This document shows, piece after piece, positions 1 through 6,943 of a stretch of DNA of 35,093 nt. The stretch's first letter is position 1. Every line of letters begins with the position of its first letter. A program made the translations under genes and the position numbers. The DNA lies in the NCBI GenBank assembly GCA_014240285.1, contig JAAZXI010000012.1:1-35093 (forward strand), read 5' to 3'. The DNA comes from Methanobacteriota archaeon. GTDB lineage: Archaea > Thermoplasmatota > Poseidoniia > Poseidoniales > Thalassarchaeaceae. The notes beneath the pieces are model-generated. The model was not told the origin of the DNA. It saw only the letters and a list, made by a program, of their open reading frames with translations, and did not search any database.

Positions 1-1
1 G

Positions 2-46
2 GATATCCTTCAGCAGATAAATGCAAACATCTCTAACGAGGAGTAG
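2..46 (+). CDS. C-terminal tail of an upstream gene (partial)
   Basis: Frame 2 from the left edge stays open for 14 codons and reads DILQQINANISNEE before a TAG at 44-46, one base ahead of the next start codon at 48. The other two forward frames stop at 18-20 and 34-36. The residue mix looks like a protein C-terminus, and the tight spacing fits an operon. The stretch is far too short to identify a family. Confidence 0.35.
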   Translation, partial: DILQQINANISNEE

Positions 47-47
47 A

Positions 48-281
48 ATGGTATTCGAATGCAACATCGATGCTAGAGGCAAGGCGTATCGCCTCAAGCT
101 CGGAATCATGGGACTCGTAGCTGGATTGGTGTCAGGGGCAGCCTTCTGCTTAGCAGGGATTGATTGGGGTAATCTTTGGTTAATTCCTCTTGGAATCACC
201 GGTGGCGGAGCGTTTGCTATTTTCGAAGCCCGGACTGGATGGTGTCTTGCACGTGCTCTGGGATTCCGAACCCCCTTGTGA
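48..281 (+). CDS. Small YgaP-like (DUF2892-type) membrane protein
   Basis: The product is a 77-residue protein with two hydrophobic segments, roughly residues 19-37 and 42-58. It ends in a GWCLARALGF segment like the GWCPLYALLG end of YgaP/DUF2892-type inner membrane proteins; the N-terminal CNID..GK..RL lead-in also fits. The role of this family is poorly defined, although in bacteria such segments are often attached to rhodanese domains. The ATG at 48 is preferred over an in-frame ATG at 21 because GAGGAG precedes it and the upstream frame ends at 46. The stop lies 10 bases before the DUF971 start, so the two are probably co-transcribed. The family call rests on the short C-terminal motif only. 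Confidence 0.55.
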   Translation: MVFECNIDARGKAYRLKLGIMGLVAGLVSGAAFCLAGIDWGNLWLIPLGITGGGAFAIFEARTGWCLARALGFRTPL

Positions 282-291
282 GGAAGACATC

Positions 292-612
292 ATGACGAGT
301 GACATATTGACCGATTTGGAGCGCGGAGACGAGGACTGCGTCCTTCGATTTGCCGACGGAGCCGCATTCAGGGTCAGTTACCTGTCGATACGCAGTCGCT
401 GCCAGTGTGCCAAGTGCAAGCCGAGGCAGGAGAACCAGCAAAGACTCATCGAGTTCGAGGAAGAGGTCTCTCGCCTCAGGGTCGAGAAGCCCCGAGCCGA
501 GCCGGTAGGTCGCTATGGAGTCAGGTTCGATTGGCCGTCCGGCTGCTCAAGCGGAATCCACTCCTTCAGACATCTGAGGAGCGTTGCCGAGGACCTCGGT
601 TCAGCGCTGTAA
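292..612 (+). CDS. DUF971 domain protein (gamma-butyrobetaine hydroxylase-like N-terminal domain)
   Basis: This 106-residue protein consists almost wholly of a DUF971 domain. Diagnostic features are the early LSIRSRCQCAKC block, where the family has LR..C.CA.C, and the late VGRYGVRFDWPSG...GIHSF..LR block. In bacteria the domain occurs alone or fused to Mrp/ApbC-type iron-sulfur carriers, and in eukaryotes at the N-terminus of gamma-butyrobetaine hydroxylase, where it binds zinc. An iron-sulfur or metal-related role is therefore inferred, not shown. The ATG at 292 is chosen because the reading frame before it overlaps the upstream gene and GAGGAAG sits just ahead of it. Confidence 0.7.
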   Translation: MTSDILTDLERGDEDCVLRFADGAAFRVSYLSIRSRCQCAKCKPRQENQQRLIEFEEEVSRLRVEKPRAEPVGRYGVRFDWPSGCSSGIHSFRHLRSVAEDLGSAL

Positions 613-660
613 ATCTCCGGATTACCTATCCGAAGGGGTCAAAGGCGACTCTCCGGTCGC

Positions 661-668
661 AAATTTAT
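661..668 (+). promoter_or_regulatory. Probable TATA box for pus10
   Basis: AAATTTAT lies 40-47 bases before the pus10 ATG in an otherwise GC-rich 95-base gap. A start of transcription about 26 bases downstream would leave a short leader that still contains the GGTGGTGAT ribosome binding site. This is inferred from archaeal promoter spacing only. Confidence 0.45.
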
Positions 669-707
669 CGAAGACACGGGTAGCCCCGTGATTTCGGTGG
701 TGATACA

Positions 708-2132
708 ATGCAGTGGGATAGCCCCGATGGAGGCGAGCAGAAGCTCGACGAGGAAGATGAGTGGCAACTCTACGCCAGCGCCGGGTACGCCTCGGCAGAA
801 ACCACCGCTGAAGTCGATGAGGCTGAGAAAACTGATGAGGAGGAGTGGTTCGATGGCGACGATCTCGAGATCAACGGAGCCGCGATAGACTGGGACGCGC
901 CACCCTGCCCTGCTCCGCTGGGCGTTGCCCACATCATCAAGATGGGAACCTGCGATTTCTGCTTGCACAGGGTAGCTGGTCGTAGAACCAAGGCCCGTGG
1001 GGCCGAGGGCGGCCGAGAGATTCGCGAGGACGCCCAAATAAGGGACCCTGGGATAGTCAAGTTCGGGGCACCTGAGCTGTGCCCTCTTTGCGAGGATCTG
1101 TTTGACGACACCGACAACATCGTCAGTAGGGTCATAGAATCAACCAAGGGCATCGAGTATGGCACCATACAATTTGGAATCCATCTGCCGAAGGATCTAG
1201 TACAGGACGAGGACAAAATCCGAAGTAGGCACGGAGCTCCTGCTTCGAGACCACTAAAGGCGGCTTTTGCCGATGCGATACAGGAACAACTGTCCAAGGA
1301 CGTGCCTAACATCGAGTTCGTCAAGGAGAAGCCCGATCTGATGATTCTAATCGACGGCTTAACTCTCAGGATCGACATAGATATCAGACCAGTCTTTCTC
1401 TACGGCAGGTACCGAAAACTCAGCCGTGAGATTCCCCAGACCAGATGGCCCTGTCGGGCATGTAGGGGAAGGGCGCAGGGCTGTGAGTCCTGCCATGGCA
1501 CTGGACTGCAGTACCCCGACTCCGTACAGGATCTCATCGGTGAGCCAATCAGAGCTGCTTTGCAGGCCGAGGACACCTCGTTCCACGGCATGGGCAGAGA
1601 AGATATCGACGTCAGATGTCTTGGCTCAGGCCGCCCCTTTATCCTAGAAGTCAAGAATCCCCTACTCCGTAAGGCGAATCCCGTGGATCTCGTCGCAGCA
1701 GTCAACGAAAACTCCTCAGGGATGGTGGAGATTGATCAGCTAGACTGGACAGATAGGAAGCGGATTGGGAAGGTCAAGGAGACTCGTTCAGATAAGTCCT
1801 ACACGATTAGGTTCAGGGTCGACGACATCCCGGAAGAGGAGACGGTGATGGAAGCCATCTCGGGACTATCGGGTGTCGTACTGGAGCAGGAGACACCTAA
1901 GCGAGTTTCGCACCGCAGAGCTGCCAAGACGCGAAAGAGGAAGGTTGTCTCGATTAGTGAGGTGACAGTTGATGGTGACGAGGTCCAGGCGACCTTGCGT
2001 TGCGAGGCCGGTACTTACATCAAAGAACTCATCCACTCTGACGAGGGCAGAACGGTACCCTCGGTTAGTGGCGTGTTGGAGAGGGAATGCGAGGTGCTTT
2101 GGCTTGATGTTGAGGAGATTCACGCTGACTGA
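708..2132 (+). CDS. pus10: tRNA pseudouridine synthase Pus10 (Psi54/Psi55)
   Basis: Pus10 makes pseudouridine 55, and in many archaea 54, in the T-loop of tRNA. The 474-residue product has an acidic N-terminal extension of about 65 residues. It has a zinc-binding pair C82xxC85 with C125xxC128, a THUMP-like middle region, and a second cysteine set at C249xxC252 and C259xxC262. The family signature GREDIDVRCLGSGRPF (about 297-311) contains the catalytic aspartate. The conserved C-terminal block GTYIKELIHSDEGRTVPSV is also present. The first 65 residues are rich in Asp and Glu and are not a usual part of the family. The start is supported by GGTGGTGAT ending 5 bases before the ATG. Pus10 is confined to archaea and eukaryotes, so it anchors the taxonomic call. 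Confidence 0.96.
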   Translation: MQWDSPDGGEQKLDEEDEWQLYASAGYASAETTAEVDEAEKTDEEEWFDGDDLEINGAAIDWDAPPCPAPLGVAHIIKMGTCDFCLHRVAGRRTKARGAEGGREIREDAQIRDPGIVKFGAPELCPLCEDLFDDTDNIVSRVIESTKGIEYGTIQFGIHLPKDLVQDEDKIRSRHGAPASRPLKAAFADAIQEQLSKDVPNIEFVKEKPDLMILIDGLTLRIDIDIRPVFLYGRYRKLSREIPQTRWPCRACRGRAQGCESCHGTGLQYPDSVQDLIGEPIRAALQAEDTSFHGMGREDIDVRCLGSGRPFILEVKNPLLRKANPVDLVAAVNENSSGMVEIDQLDWTDRKRIGKVKETRSDKSYTIRFRVDDIPEEETVMEAISGLSGVVLEQETPKRVSHRRAAKTRKRKVVSISEVTVDGDEVQATLRCEAGTYIKELIHSDEGRTVPSVSGVLERECEVLWLDVEEIHAD

Positions 2133-2210
2133 GTCCAATACCTCATCCGAGCCCTTAAGAAGAATCGGCAGGTCGAACGCTCCCACGACCTGTGGTCGAA
2201 AGGTGATTCA

Positions 2211-2504
2211 ATGGCCAAGAGAGCACACGGTGGACGTCAGGGTACTCGTAGTATCCTGAAGAAGAAGAAGGCCGAGCGAAGTCGTGTTTTCATCAATCGT
2301 GTGATGCACCCTTACGCCGAGGGCGACCGCGTCGCAATCGTACTTGACGGAGCCCAACAGAAGGGTATGCCGCACCGCCGTTTCCAAGGCAAGACCGGTA
2401 TAATCTCCGGGATTCAGGGGCGTGCATATGTTGTCTCGGTCTTGGACGGTGACATGCAGAAGACTGTAGTGGCCAGGCCAGAGCACCTCAGGCCCATTGA
2501 GTGA
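2211..2504 (+). CDS. rpl21e: Large ribosomal subunit protein eL21
   Basis: The 97-residue basic protein matches archaeal and eukaryotic eL21, a 50S subunit protein absent from bacteria. Hallmarks are the basic N-terminus (AKRAHGGRQGTR), the YAEGDRVAIVLDGA segment, the GMPHRRFQGKTG block, which is the most conserved part of the family, and the final RPEHLRPIE. AGGTGATTCA directly precedes the ATG. The stop is followed by rpoF within 9 bases, the usual euryarchaeal order eL21-Rpb4-DUF655-KsgA. A CTTAAG stretch about 55 bases upstream could be its own TATA box, which is uncertain. Confidence 0.97.
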   Translation: MAKRAHGGRQGTRSILKKKKAERSRVFINRVMHPYAEGDRVAIVLDGAQQKGMPHRRFQGKTGIISGIQGRAYVVSVLDGDMQKTVVARPEHLRPIE

Positions 2505-2513
2505 GTGATTACA

Positions 2514-2867
2514 ATGTCTGATAGGGAATATGTCGACTTCGCCACCGTCCGCGATCTGCTGGAGCAGGCCAACGAGCGCCGTGGTGAACTCTCCTACGAA
2601 CAGCTCATGGCACTCGGCCATGCCCAGTGGGCGGCCAGCGAGAACCGTGGCGGCAGGAAGACCGATCCTGAGGTCTTCAGGGGGCTGCGGGACGCGCTGA
2701 TGGAGAACGAGAAACTTGCACCACATCCTGAGATATGCGCCAAGTTGGCCGAACTCTGCCCCCTAGTCGTGGCAGACGTCAGGGTAATCATCGCCAGCAA
2801 GAGGATTGCGATGGACACTCCGGAGATTGAAGAACTCATCACAATTATCCGCCAACACATCCTCTGA
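2514..2867 (+). CDS. rpoF: DNA-directed RNA polymerase subunit Rpb4 (RpoF)
   Basis: Rpb4 forms the polymerase stalk together with Rpb7. The 117-residue, strongly helical protein fits archaeal Rpb4 by length, by its C-terminal ELITIIRQHI segment and by its position between eL21 and DUF655. A GTG at 2505, directly after the eL21 stop, is also in frame. The ATG at 2514 is preferred because GTGATT at 2505-2510 then becomes its ribosome binding site, exactly as for eL21 (GGTGATTCA-ATG) and pus10 (GGTGATACA-ATG). Sequence conservation of Rpb4 is low, so much of the confidence comes from gene order. Confidence 0.9.
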   Translation: MSDREYVDFATVRDLLEQANERRGELSYEQLMALGHAQWAASENRGGRKTDPEVFRGLRDALMENEKLAPHPEICAKLAELCPLVVADVRVIIASKRIAMDTPEIEELITIIRQHIL

Positions 2868-2938
2868 TACAGCTTTTCGGAGCTTTTCGCCAACAATTTC
2901 ATTCAAGGGGGGGAACCGCTCTGAACAGTCCGAGAGAC

Positions 2939-3511
2939 ATGCAGTTAGGCGGCCCCGACGAGTCCGACGAGGAAGGCCCGGGCCCGTATGAATCCGAGAC
3001 CCACATCAGAATCCTAGACCTGATGGACAGACGTCCCATGGGGCATGAGATCCACGGCCTCACCGAGCCATCAATGCATCTGATTCGCGCCCGAGTGAAC
3101 GAGTCTGCGGAGATGTCCAAAAACTCGAGGATAGCAGCCGACTCGGAATCGATAGGACCTCTCTCTGAAATAAGGCACCGAGACCTCTCTCCGGCAGCTA
3201 TCAGTGAACTTACAGAGGCCCTACTGGCGACCATCTTTGAGAACCCCGAGAAGCACTTGGGATTCTACAACAGCGCCGGTCCGATGTCACTGAAGTACCA
3301 TGCCTTCCAGTTGCTCTCCGGCATCGGGAACTCAAAGGCACTGCAGATGGTCAAACTCCGGGGAATCTCCGGATGGAGCGACTTTGCAGCGGTCGATGAG
3401 GCCTGTGGGATTGATTCTGCTAGACTGCTAGCGGAACTCTATGTCAAGGAGATAGAGGACGATGCCCAGACACCCAGACTGCTCGATATCCTAGTTCGCT
3501 CCGATATTTGA
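2939..3511 (+). CDS. DUF655 protein (helix-hairpin-helix, translation cluster)
   Basis: The 190-residue protein is the archaeal DUF655 protein found between rpoF and ksgA. An N-terminal barrel-like part (EGPGPYESETHIRILDLM) leads into a helix-hairpin-helix part: FQLLSGIGNSKALQMVK is a clear HhH motif for nucleic-acid binding. Its function has not been established; the constant neighbours suggest a role with RNA or ribosomes. The start is uncertain. The ATG at 2939 lies 25 bases after a purine-rich run (AAGGGGGGG, 2906-2913), too far for a normal ribosome binding site. An in-frame CTG at 2921 lies 7 bases after it and would add six residues. Confidence 0.88.
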   Translation: MQLGGPDESDEEGPGPYESETHIRILDLMDRRPMGHEIHGLTEPSMHLIRARVNESAEMSKNSRIAADSESIGPLSEIRHRDLSPAAISELTEALLATIFENPEKHLGFYNSAGPMSLKYHAFQLLSGIGNSKALQMVKLRGISGWSDFAAVDEACGIDSARLLAELYVKEIEDDAQTPRLLDILVRSDI

Positions 3512-3524
3512 CCGGGGTAGGGCC

Positions 3525-4415
3525 ATGGACGATTTGGACACACGACTCCTAGTAGACCTGCTTAAAGACCGAATTAGACCTAGCAAGGAGCTGGGCCAAC
3601 ACTTCCTTATCGATGACTCAGTCATCTCCAGATCAGTATCTCTCGCTTCCTCCAAGACCCCGCTGGGAGAAGATTCGCACGTCATCGAGATTGGCCCCGG
3701 TCCCGGCTCGCTGACTCTGGCTCTGCTGAGGACCGGGGCCGCTGTGTCTGCCTTTGAGATTGACGAGGAGGCGGTAGTCCACCTGCAACGTGTCTTCGGG
3801 GACGCTGACGGGCGTCTCGAAGTGCTTCGTGCCGACGCCTTGGAGGTTAACTGGCCTGAGGATGCGACTCACGTGGTAGCGAATCTGCCGTACCAGATAT
3901 CCAGCCCCGCGATAGAGCGCATCCAGAGCCATCACTCCACTCACCCTCTCGTATCCATCGTCCTACTACTGCAGAACGAGTTCGCCGAGAGAATGACCAT
4001 TGGCAGGGACGATTCGGCCCTCAGTCCGTTGGCTTTGACGCTGTGGCTGGATTTCGATGTCGAACTAGACGCCAAAGTATCTCCTCACTCATTCAGTCCC
4101 TCTCCTCGCGTTAGTTCACGACTGGTCTCTCTGAAGCCTGTAGACAGAGCTCAGGGGGTGGACCGAAGGATGTTCCGAACCATCACCCAGCACTGCTTCG
4201 CCAACAGACGCCGCAAGATACGCACTTTGCTGTCTAGGTCACCTAGTCGCCTGAGTCGCATAAGAGGCTGGCACAAGAAGCGCTGGGCAGAGGCCGTCGC
4301 GAGTATCACCAATTCGGCCCCCGAAGCTCTGCCTGAGGGCTGGATGGAACTTAGGCCCGAAAATCTGCAGACTTCCCACTGGGTTGCAATCGTAGAGGCA
4401 ATTTCGTCTGAATGA
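3525..4415 (+). CDS. ksgA: 16S rRNA (adenine-N6,N6)-dimethyltransferase KsgA/RsmA
   Basis: This SAM-dependent enzyme dimethylates the two adjacent adenosines near the 3' end of 16S rRNA. The 296-residue protein shows the family N-terminus KELGQHFLIDD (21-31), the SAM-binding motif I EIGPGPGSLT (55-64), the acidic residue pair FEIDEEA (about 77-83), and the catalytic NLPYQI (120-125). The C-terminal helical domain contains F-x-NRRRKIRTLL. It starts 13 bases after the DUF655 stop, with GGGGTAGGG as ribosome binding site. Confidence 0.97.
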   Translation: MDDLDTRLLVDLLKDRIRPSKELGQHFLIDDSVISRSVSLASSKTPLGEDSHVIEIGPGPGSLTLALLRTGAAVSAFEIDEEAVVHLQRVFGDADGRLEVLRADALEVNWPEDATHVVANLPYQISSPAIERIQSHHSTHPLVSIVLLLQNEFAERMTIGRDDSALSPLALTLWLDFDVELDAKVSPHSFSPSPRVSSRLVSLKPVDRAQGVDRRMFRTITQHCFANRRRKIRTLLSRSPSRLSRIRGWHKKRWAEAVASITNSAPEALPEGWMELRPENLQTSHWVAIVEAISSE

Positions 4416-4516
4416 GCTGATTTGAGAGGCTTTTGTCAGCGCCTTGATAGAGGGCCCACGGTTCCGCAGGTCAGGGCAGCGGGTCACGCGACGGGCCCGG
4501 GCTGGGATGAACACTC

Positions 4517-5608
4517 ATGGCGAAGAAGGATACCTATCTCGCGTTGCTCAGACGCGGCATAGACGAGAACACCGCACACATTCTCTCTGACAGTGGGGTC
4601 AAGGTAGGGGATCTGAAGAAATTCGACGTTAGCACTCTGAGAAACAACTACGGCCTCAAGAAGAAGATCGCAGAATCCGTTCTCGACGCCGTGCGCTCGG
4701 GTCCGCGCGACTCCAGCAAACAGAGATTCCTAGCCGATGTCCTGTCTGACCGCGGCAAGAAGAAGGTCGACAAGATTGAGGAGCAGCGCTTCAAGCGAGA
4801 GCAGAAAGATCTGCACTCCGAACTACTCGAGAAGAAGGAGCAACTCAGGATAGCGAGGGTTGAGGCATTCCGCAACAAGAAGCTAGTGATGAACAGACTG
4901 GGCAAGACCATCGAACTAATCGTCAAGTTGGAGAACACCTTCGACGACGAGTCCAAGGACGAGCAACGATCCAAACTGCGCGACCAACTTGAGACTAGGG
5001 GGCTAGAGGCCGCAAGGGACCACGAGATGCTTGAATTGGTCGGGACACCGCAGGACATCGTCGATTTCCGAAGAAAGATCGCGCCTATTATATGCCTCCA
5101 TGCATGTCCTTCATGTGGAGAAGAAATCGACCCACTGGGGAGCAATGTGGTTGAAGATATGACTGATTACTCGCTGGCCTGTTGGGAATGCGAGCAGGAG
5201 TTCAGAGCCCCAATGGCCCAGATTGTCGAAGACCGCTTGGACAACGGCTCCAGAATCAAGATCGACCCCAAGAAGAAACCCCGGTTGCCAGTATCCCGGC
5301 AACCGAAGAAGAAGAAACCCCCCTCAGTCACCGAACAAATGCTACACGATCTCGAATCCACTGGCGCCTCGGCTGAAGAACTCGAGGCCGCAGTCGAGTC
5401 AAGCAAACTCTCTGGAGTGTTGATGAGTATAGACGACTGGATTGACCAAACCATAGCCGCGAAGGGCTACATTCAGGCTCAGGAGCATCGTGAGGAATTC
5501 ATCATAGCAACCGGTGCGGGCGCCACGAAATTCAACAAGTGGATGAAAAAGGCCGGTCTGGTCTTCAACAAGCAGACAGGCAGATGGACCCGCTGGGAAG
5601 ACCGCTGA
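4517..5608 (+). CDS. Unknown protein: HhH-like N-terminus, coiled coil, zinc ribbon, basic C-terminal domain
   Basis: No family is recognised. The 363-residue, highly charged protein appears to have four parts. Residues 1-60 resemble a helix-hairpin-helix or SAM-like fold (LLRRGIDENTAHILSDSGVKVGDL is longer than the core repeat). Residues 80-170 form a long charged helical region, probably coiled coil. Residues 193-232 hold a zinc ribbon with C197xxC200 and C222xxC225. The last 90 residues follow a lysine/proline linker and end in a compact helical part with TKFNKWMKKAGLVF and RWTRWEDR. Nucleic-acid binding is inferred. It follows ksgA by 101 bases and is 9 bases ahead of the ferredoxin gene. 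Confidence 0.8.
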   Translation: MAKKDTYLALLRRGIDENTAHILSDSGVKVGDLKKFDVSTLRNNYGLKKKIAESVLDAVRSGPRDSSKQRFLADVLSDRGKKKVDKIEEQRFKREQKDLHSELLEKKEQLRIARVEAFRNKKLVMNRLGKTIELIVKLENTFDDESKDEQRSKLRDQLETRGLEAARDHEMLELVGTPQDIVDFRRKIAPIICLHACPSCGEEIDPLGSNVVEDMTDYSLACWECEQEFRAPMAQIVEDRLDNGSRIKIDPKKKPRLPVSRQPKKKKPPSVTEQMLHDLESTGASAEELEAAVESSKLSGVLMSIDDWIDQTIAAKGYIQAQEHREEFIIATGAGATKFNKWMKKAGLVFNKQTGRWTRWEDR

Positions 5609-5617
5609 GGCAGGTCC

Positions 5618-5917
5618 ATGTCCGAAGAGACTCCGGTTATCCGGTTCTTCCGTGGCTCGAAGCCCCTGGGAACAGCCAGAGTGGTGCCAGATACCCCGAT
5701 TGTAGAAATCGCTGAGTTGGCAGGAGTGGAAATCCCAACCAACTGCACCTCAGGCAACTGCGGGACCTGTCTTGTCAGACTGATTAACGGGCAGGTCGAC
5801 CTGCCCGAGGAGCTTCCTCCTGGACTCGATGATGATCTAGTGGCCGCTGGCGGTACGCTCACATGCTGCATTCACCCTATAGGCTCGTGCGATATCGACC
5901 TGATACCCCCTCTGTAG
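5618..5917 (+). CDS. [2Fe-2S] ferredoxin
   Basis: The 99-residue protein has the plant-type ferredoxin cluster motif: C43-x4-C48-x2-C51, with the fourth ligand C83 (or the adjacent C84) in the TLTCCIHP segment. Length and layout match a stand-alone [2Fe-2S] electron carrier; no additional domain is present. Its redox partner cannot be read from the neighbours. It lies 9 bases after the unknown zinc-ribbon protein with CAGGTCC before the ATG, and is followed 8 bases later by a tiny membrane protein, so the three are probably one transcript. Confidence 0.92.
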   Translation: MSEETPVIRFFRGSKPLGTARVVPDTPIVEIAELAGVEIPTNCTSGNCGTCLVRLINGQVDLPEELPPGLDDDLVAAGGTLTCCIHPIGSCDIDLIPPL

Positions 5918-5925
5918 GTGCTTGA

Positions 5926-6093
5926 ATGGTAGATTGGACGGATACAGAGTTCCTCGCCGTCCTAGTTTTTGATATCGCTGCCATCGTGGTTGCAGTCTGG
6001 TGGATTTCAGGGCGTTTCACCTCGAAGATGCGTGAGGTAGAGGAGAGAATGTCACGTAAAGGTCTGGAAACGGCCGTGGAATCAGAGGAATGA
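5926..6093 (+). CDS. 55-residue single-pass membrane protein
   Basis: A short frame opens with ATG 8 bases after the ferredoxin stop and runs to TGA at 6091-6093. The product has an acidic N-terminus (MVDWTDTEF), one membrane helix at about residues 9-27 rich in Val, Ala and Ile and ending in WW, and a charged helical tail (SKMREVEERMSRKG). TAGGTG ahead of the start is an acceptable ribosome binding site. It matches no family known to me. Its position suggests co-transcription with the ferredoxin, perhaps as a membrane tether; that role is speculation. Confidence 0.6.
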   Translation: MVDWTDTEFLAVLVFDIAAIVVAVWWISGRFTSKMREVEERMSRKGLETAVESEE

Positions 6094-6097
6094 ACTC

Positions 6098-6119
6098 TTT
6101 ATTAATAATTATTAATAAA
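6098..6119. terminator. 22-bp perfect A/T palindrome between convergent genes
   Basis: TTTATTAATAA is followed directly by its reverse complement TTATTAATAAA, so the 22 bases read the same on both strands and contain no G or C. It lies in the 37-base gap between the tiny membrane-protein gene and the convergent MIP18-like gene. T-rich runs on both strands could serve as bidirectional archaeal termination signals. A protein-binding site is the alternative. Confidence 0.5.
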
Positions 6120-6130
6120 ATCAGTCAATA

Positions 6131-6424
6131 TTATTCGTTCACTGCCGCAGTCCATCGTTCTGCATGAGGTATTCCTACCACTTCAACATGGCATCCAATC
6201 ACTCCTTTCTGCGAGTTTATCTCATTCCTGAGGTTGATTAGGTCATCGAGGCAGCACGGACAGTGTGGATGAGGGGGTTTTACCCATAATTCCACTATTC
6301 CTGAGTCATCTACCTCCACCCCTCTCAGTATCGACTCGTCTGTAATCGGTTTTCCGTGTGGTTCGTTACGATCTCGCAGTACCCTAGCGAGTTTCGTCTG
6401 CGCGTTCCGTTTGGCTCTGCTCAA
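6131..6424 (-). CDS. MIP18/DUF59-like protein with a CPCC motif
   Basis: The 97-residue product resembles MIP18-type (DUF59) domains used in iron-sulfur cluster assembly. The layout is a beta strand (IVELWVKPP), a cysteine-containing loop HPHCPCC, a helix (LDDLINLRNEI), and the strand ending GVIGCHVEVVGIPHAERW. Two Cys pairs in the motif are more than the single conserved Cys usually seen. The likely start is TTG at 6424: GGAGGTG lies 8 bases ahead and the codon overlaps the previous gene's stop as TTGA. A TTG at 6448 has no such signal. The family call is moderate because the N-terminal third is not typical. Confidence 0.6.
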   Translation of the reverse strand: MSRAKRNAQTKLARVLRDRNEPHGKPITDESILRGVEVDDSGIVELWVKPPHPHCPCCLDDLINLRNEINSQKGVIGCHVEVVGIPHAERWTAAVNE

Positions 6425-6942
6425 AGTCCAAGCACCTCCGAAATCCAAGTATTTGCAGCCCTCACGTCCTCCAGATCAGTTACCTCATACCCTTCTCTGC
6501 GATAGTCCAGTTTGCTGCCTGCGAGTTCGGTGGCCCATCCCCCGGTACCTGACATAGTAGCGACTGGCTTGTTGAGCTGCCATGCGAAAGCAATCTCTGA
6601 CAGCGTTCCAGCACCGCCTCTTACAGCTATGCAAACATCCCCAGCGCGTGCCACCAGCATGTTCCTGAACAGCCCGAGGCCAGTTGGAATGACCACATCG
6701 ACATGAGGATTGGCTGCGTCGGCATCTTCCATAGGCAGGATTCCGATGGTATCTCCACTCTGGTAGCATTTGCTGCTCCTCGCGCCTTTGCATACTGCGG
6801 CCATTGAACCTCCTAGGCCGCCGCATGCAACTCTGCACCCAAGGTCCACTATGGTGCGACCGAGATCCTCGCACAAAACCTCGACCTCTGGGGCCTCATC
6901 GAGGTCGTGGGAGCCGAACACTGAGACGATAGGTTTCCTCAT
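6421..6942 (-). CDS. SLOG/LOG-family (TIGR00725-like) Rossmann protein
   Basis: The 173-residue protein has the single Rossmann-like domain of the SLOG/LOG superfamily. The first strand is IVSVFGSHDL, the GGLGGSMAAVCKGA segment matches the family GG..G.M.A...GA, and RGGAGTLSE (about 108-116) is the phosphate-binding PGGxGTxxE motif with Arg in place of the first Pro. Members bind nucleotide-type ligands, and some cleave cytokinin-type nucleoside monophosphates, but archaeal TIGR00725-like proteins have no assigned substrate. The ATG follows the M24 peptidase stop by one base, and its own stop overlaps the next start, indicating a coupled operon. Confidence 0.8.
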   Translation of the reverse strand: MRKPIVSVFGSHDLDEAPEVEVLCEDLGRTIVDLGCRVACGGLGGSMAAVCKGARSSKCYQSGDTIGILPMEDADAANPHVDVVIPTGLGLFRNMLVARAGDVCIAVRGGAGTLSEIAFAWQLNKPVATMSGTGGWATELAGSKLDYRREGYEVTDLEDVRAANTWISEVLGL

Positions 6943-6943
6943 G

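Noticed and set aside
770-1378. A 202-codon open frame on the minus strand inside pus10
   Set aside because: It lies wholly antisense to a clear Pus10 gene, is Ser-rich with no domain, and has no ribosome binding site.
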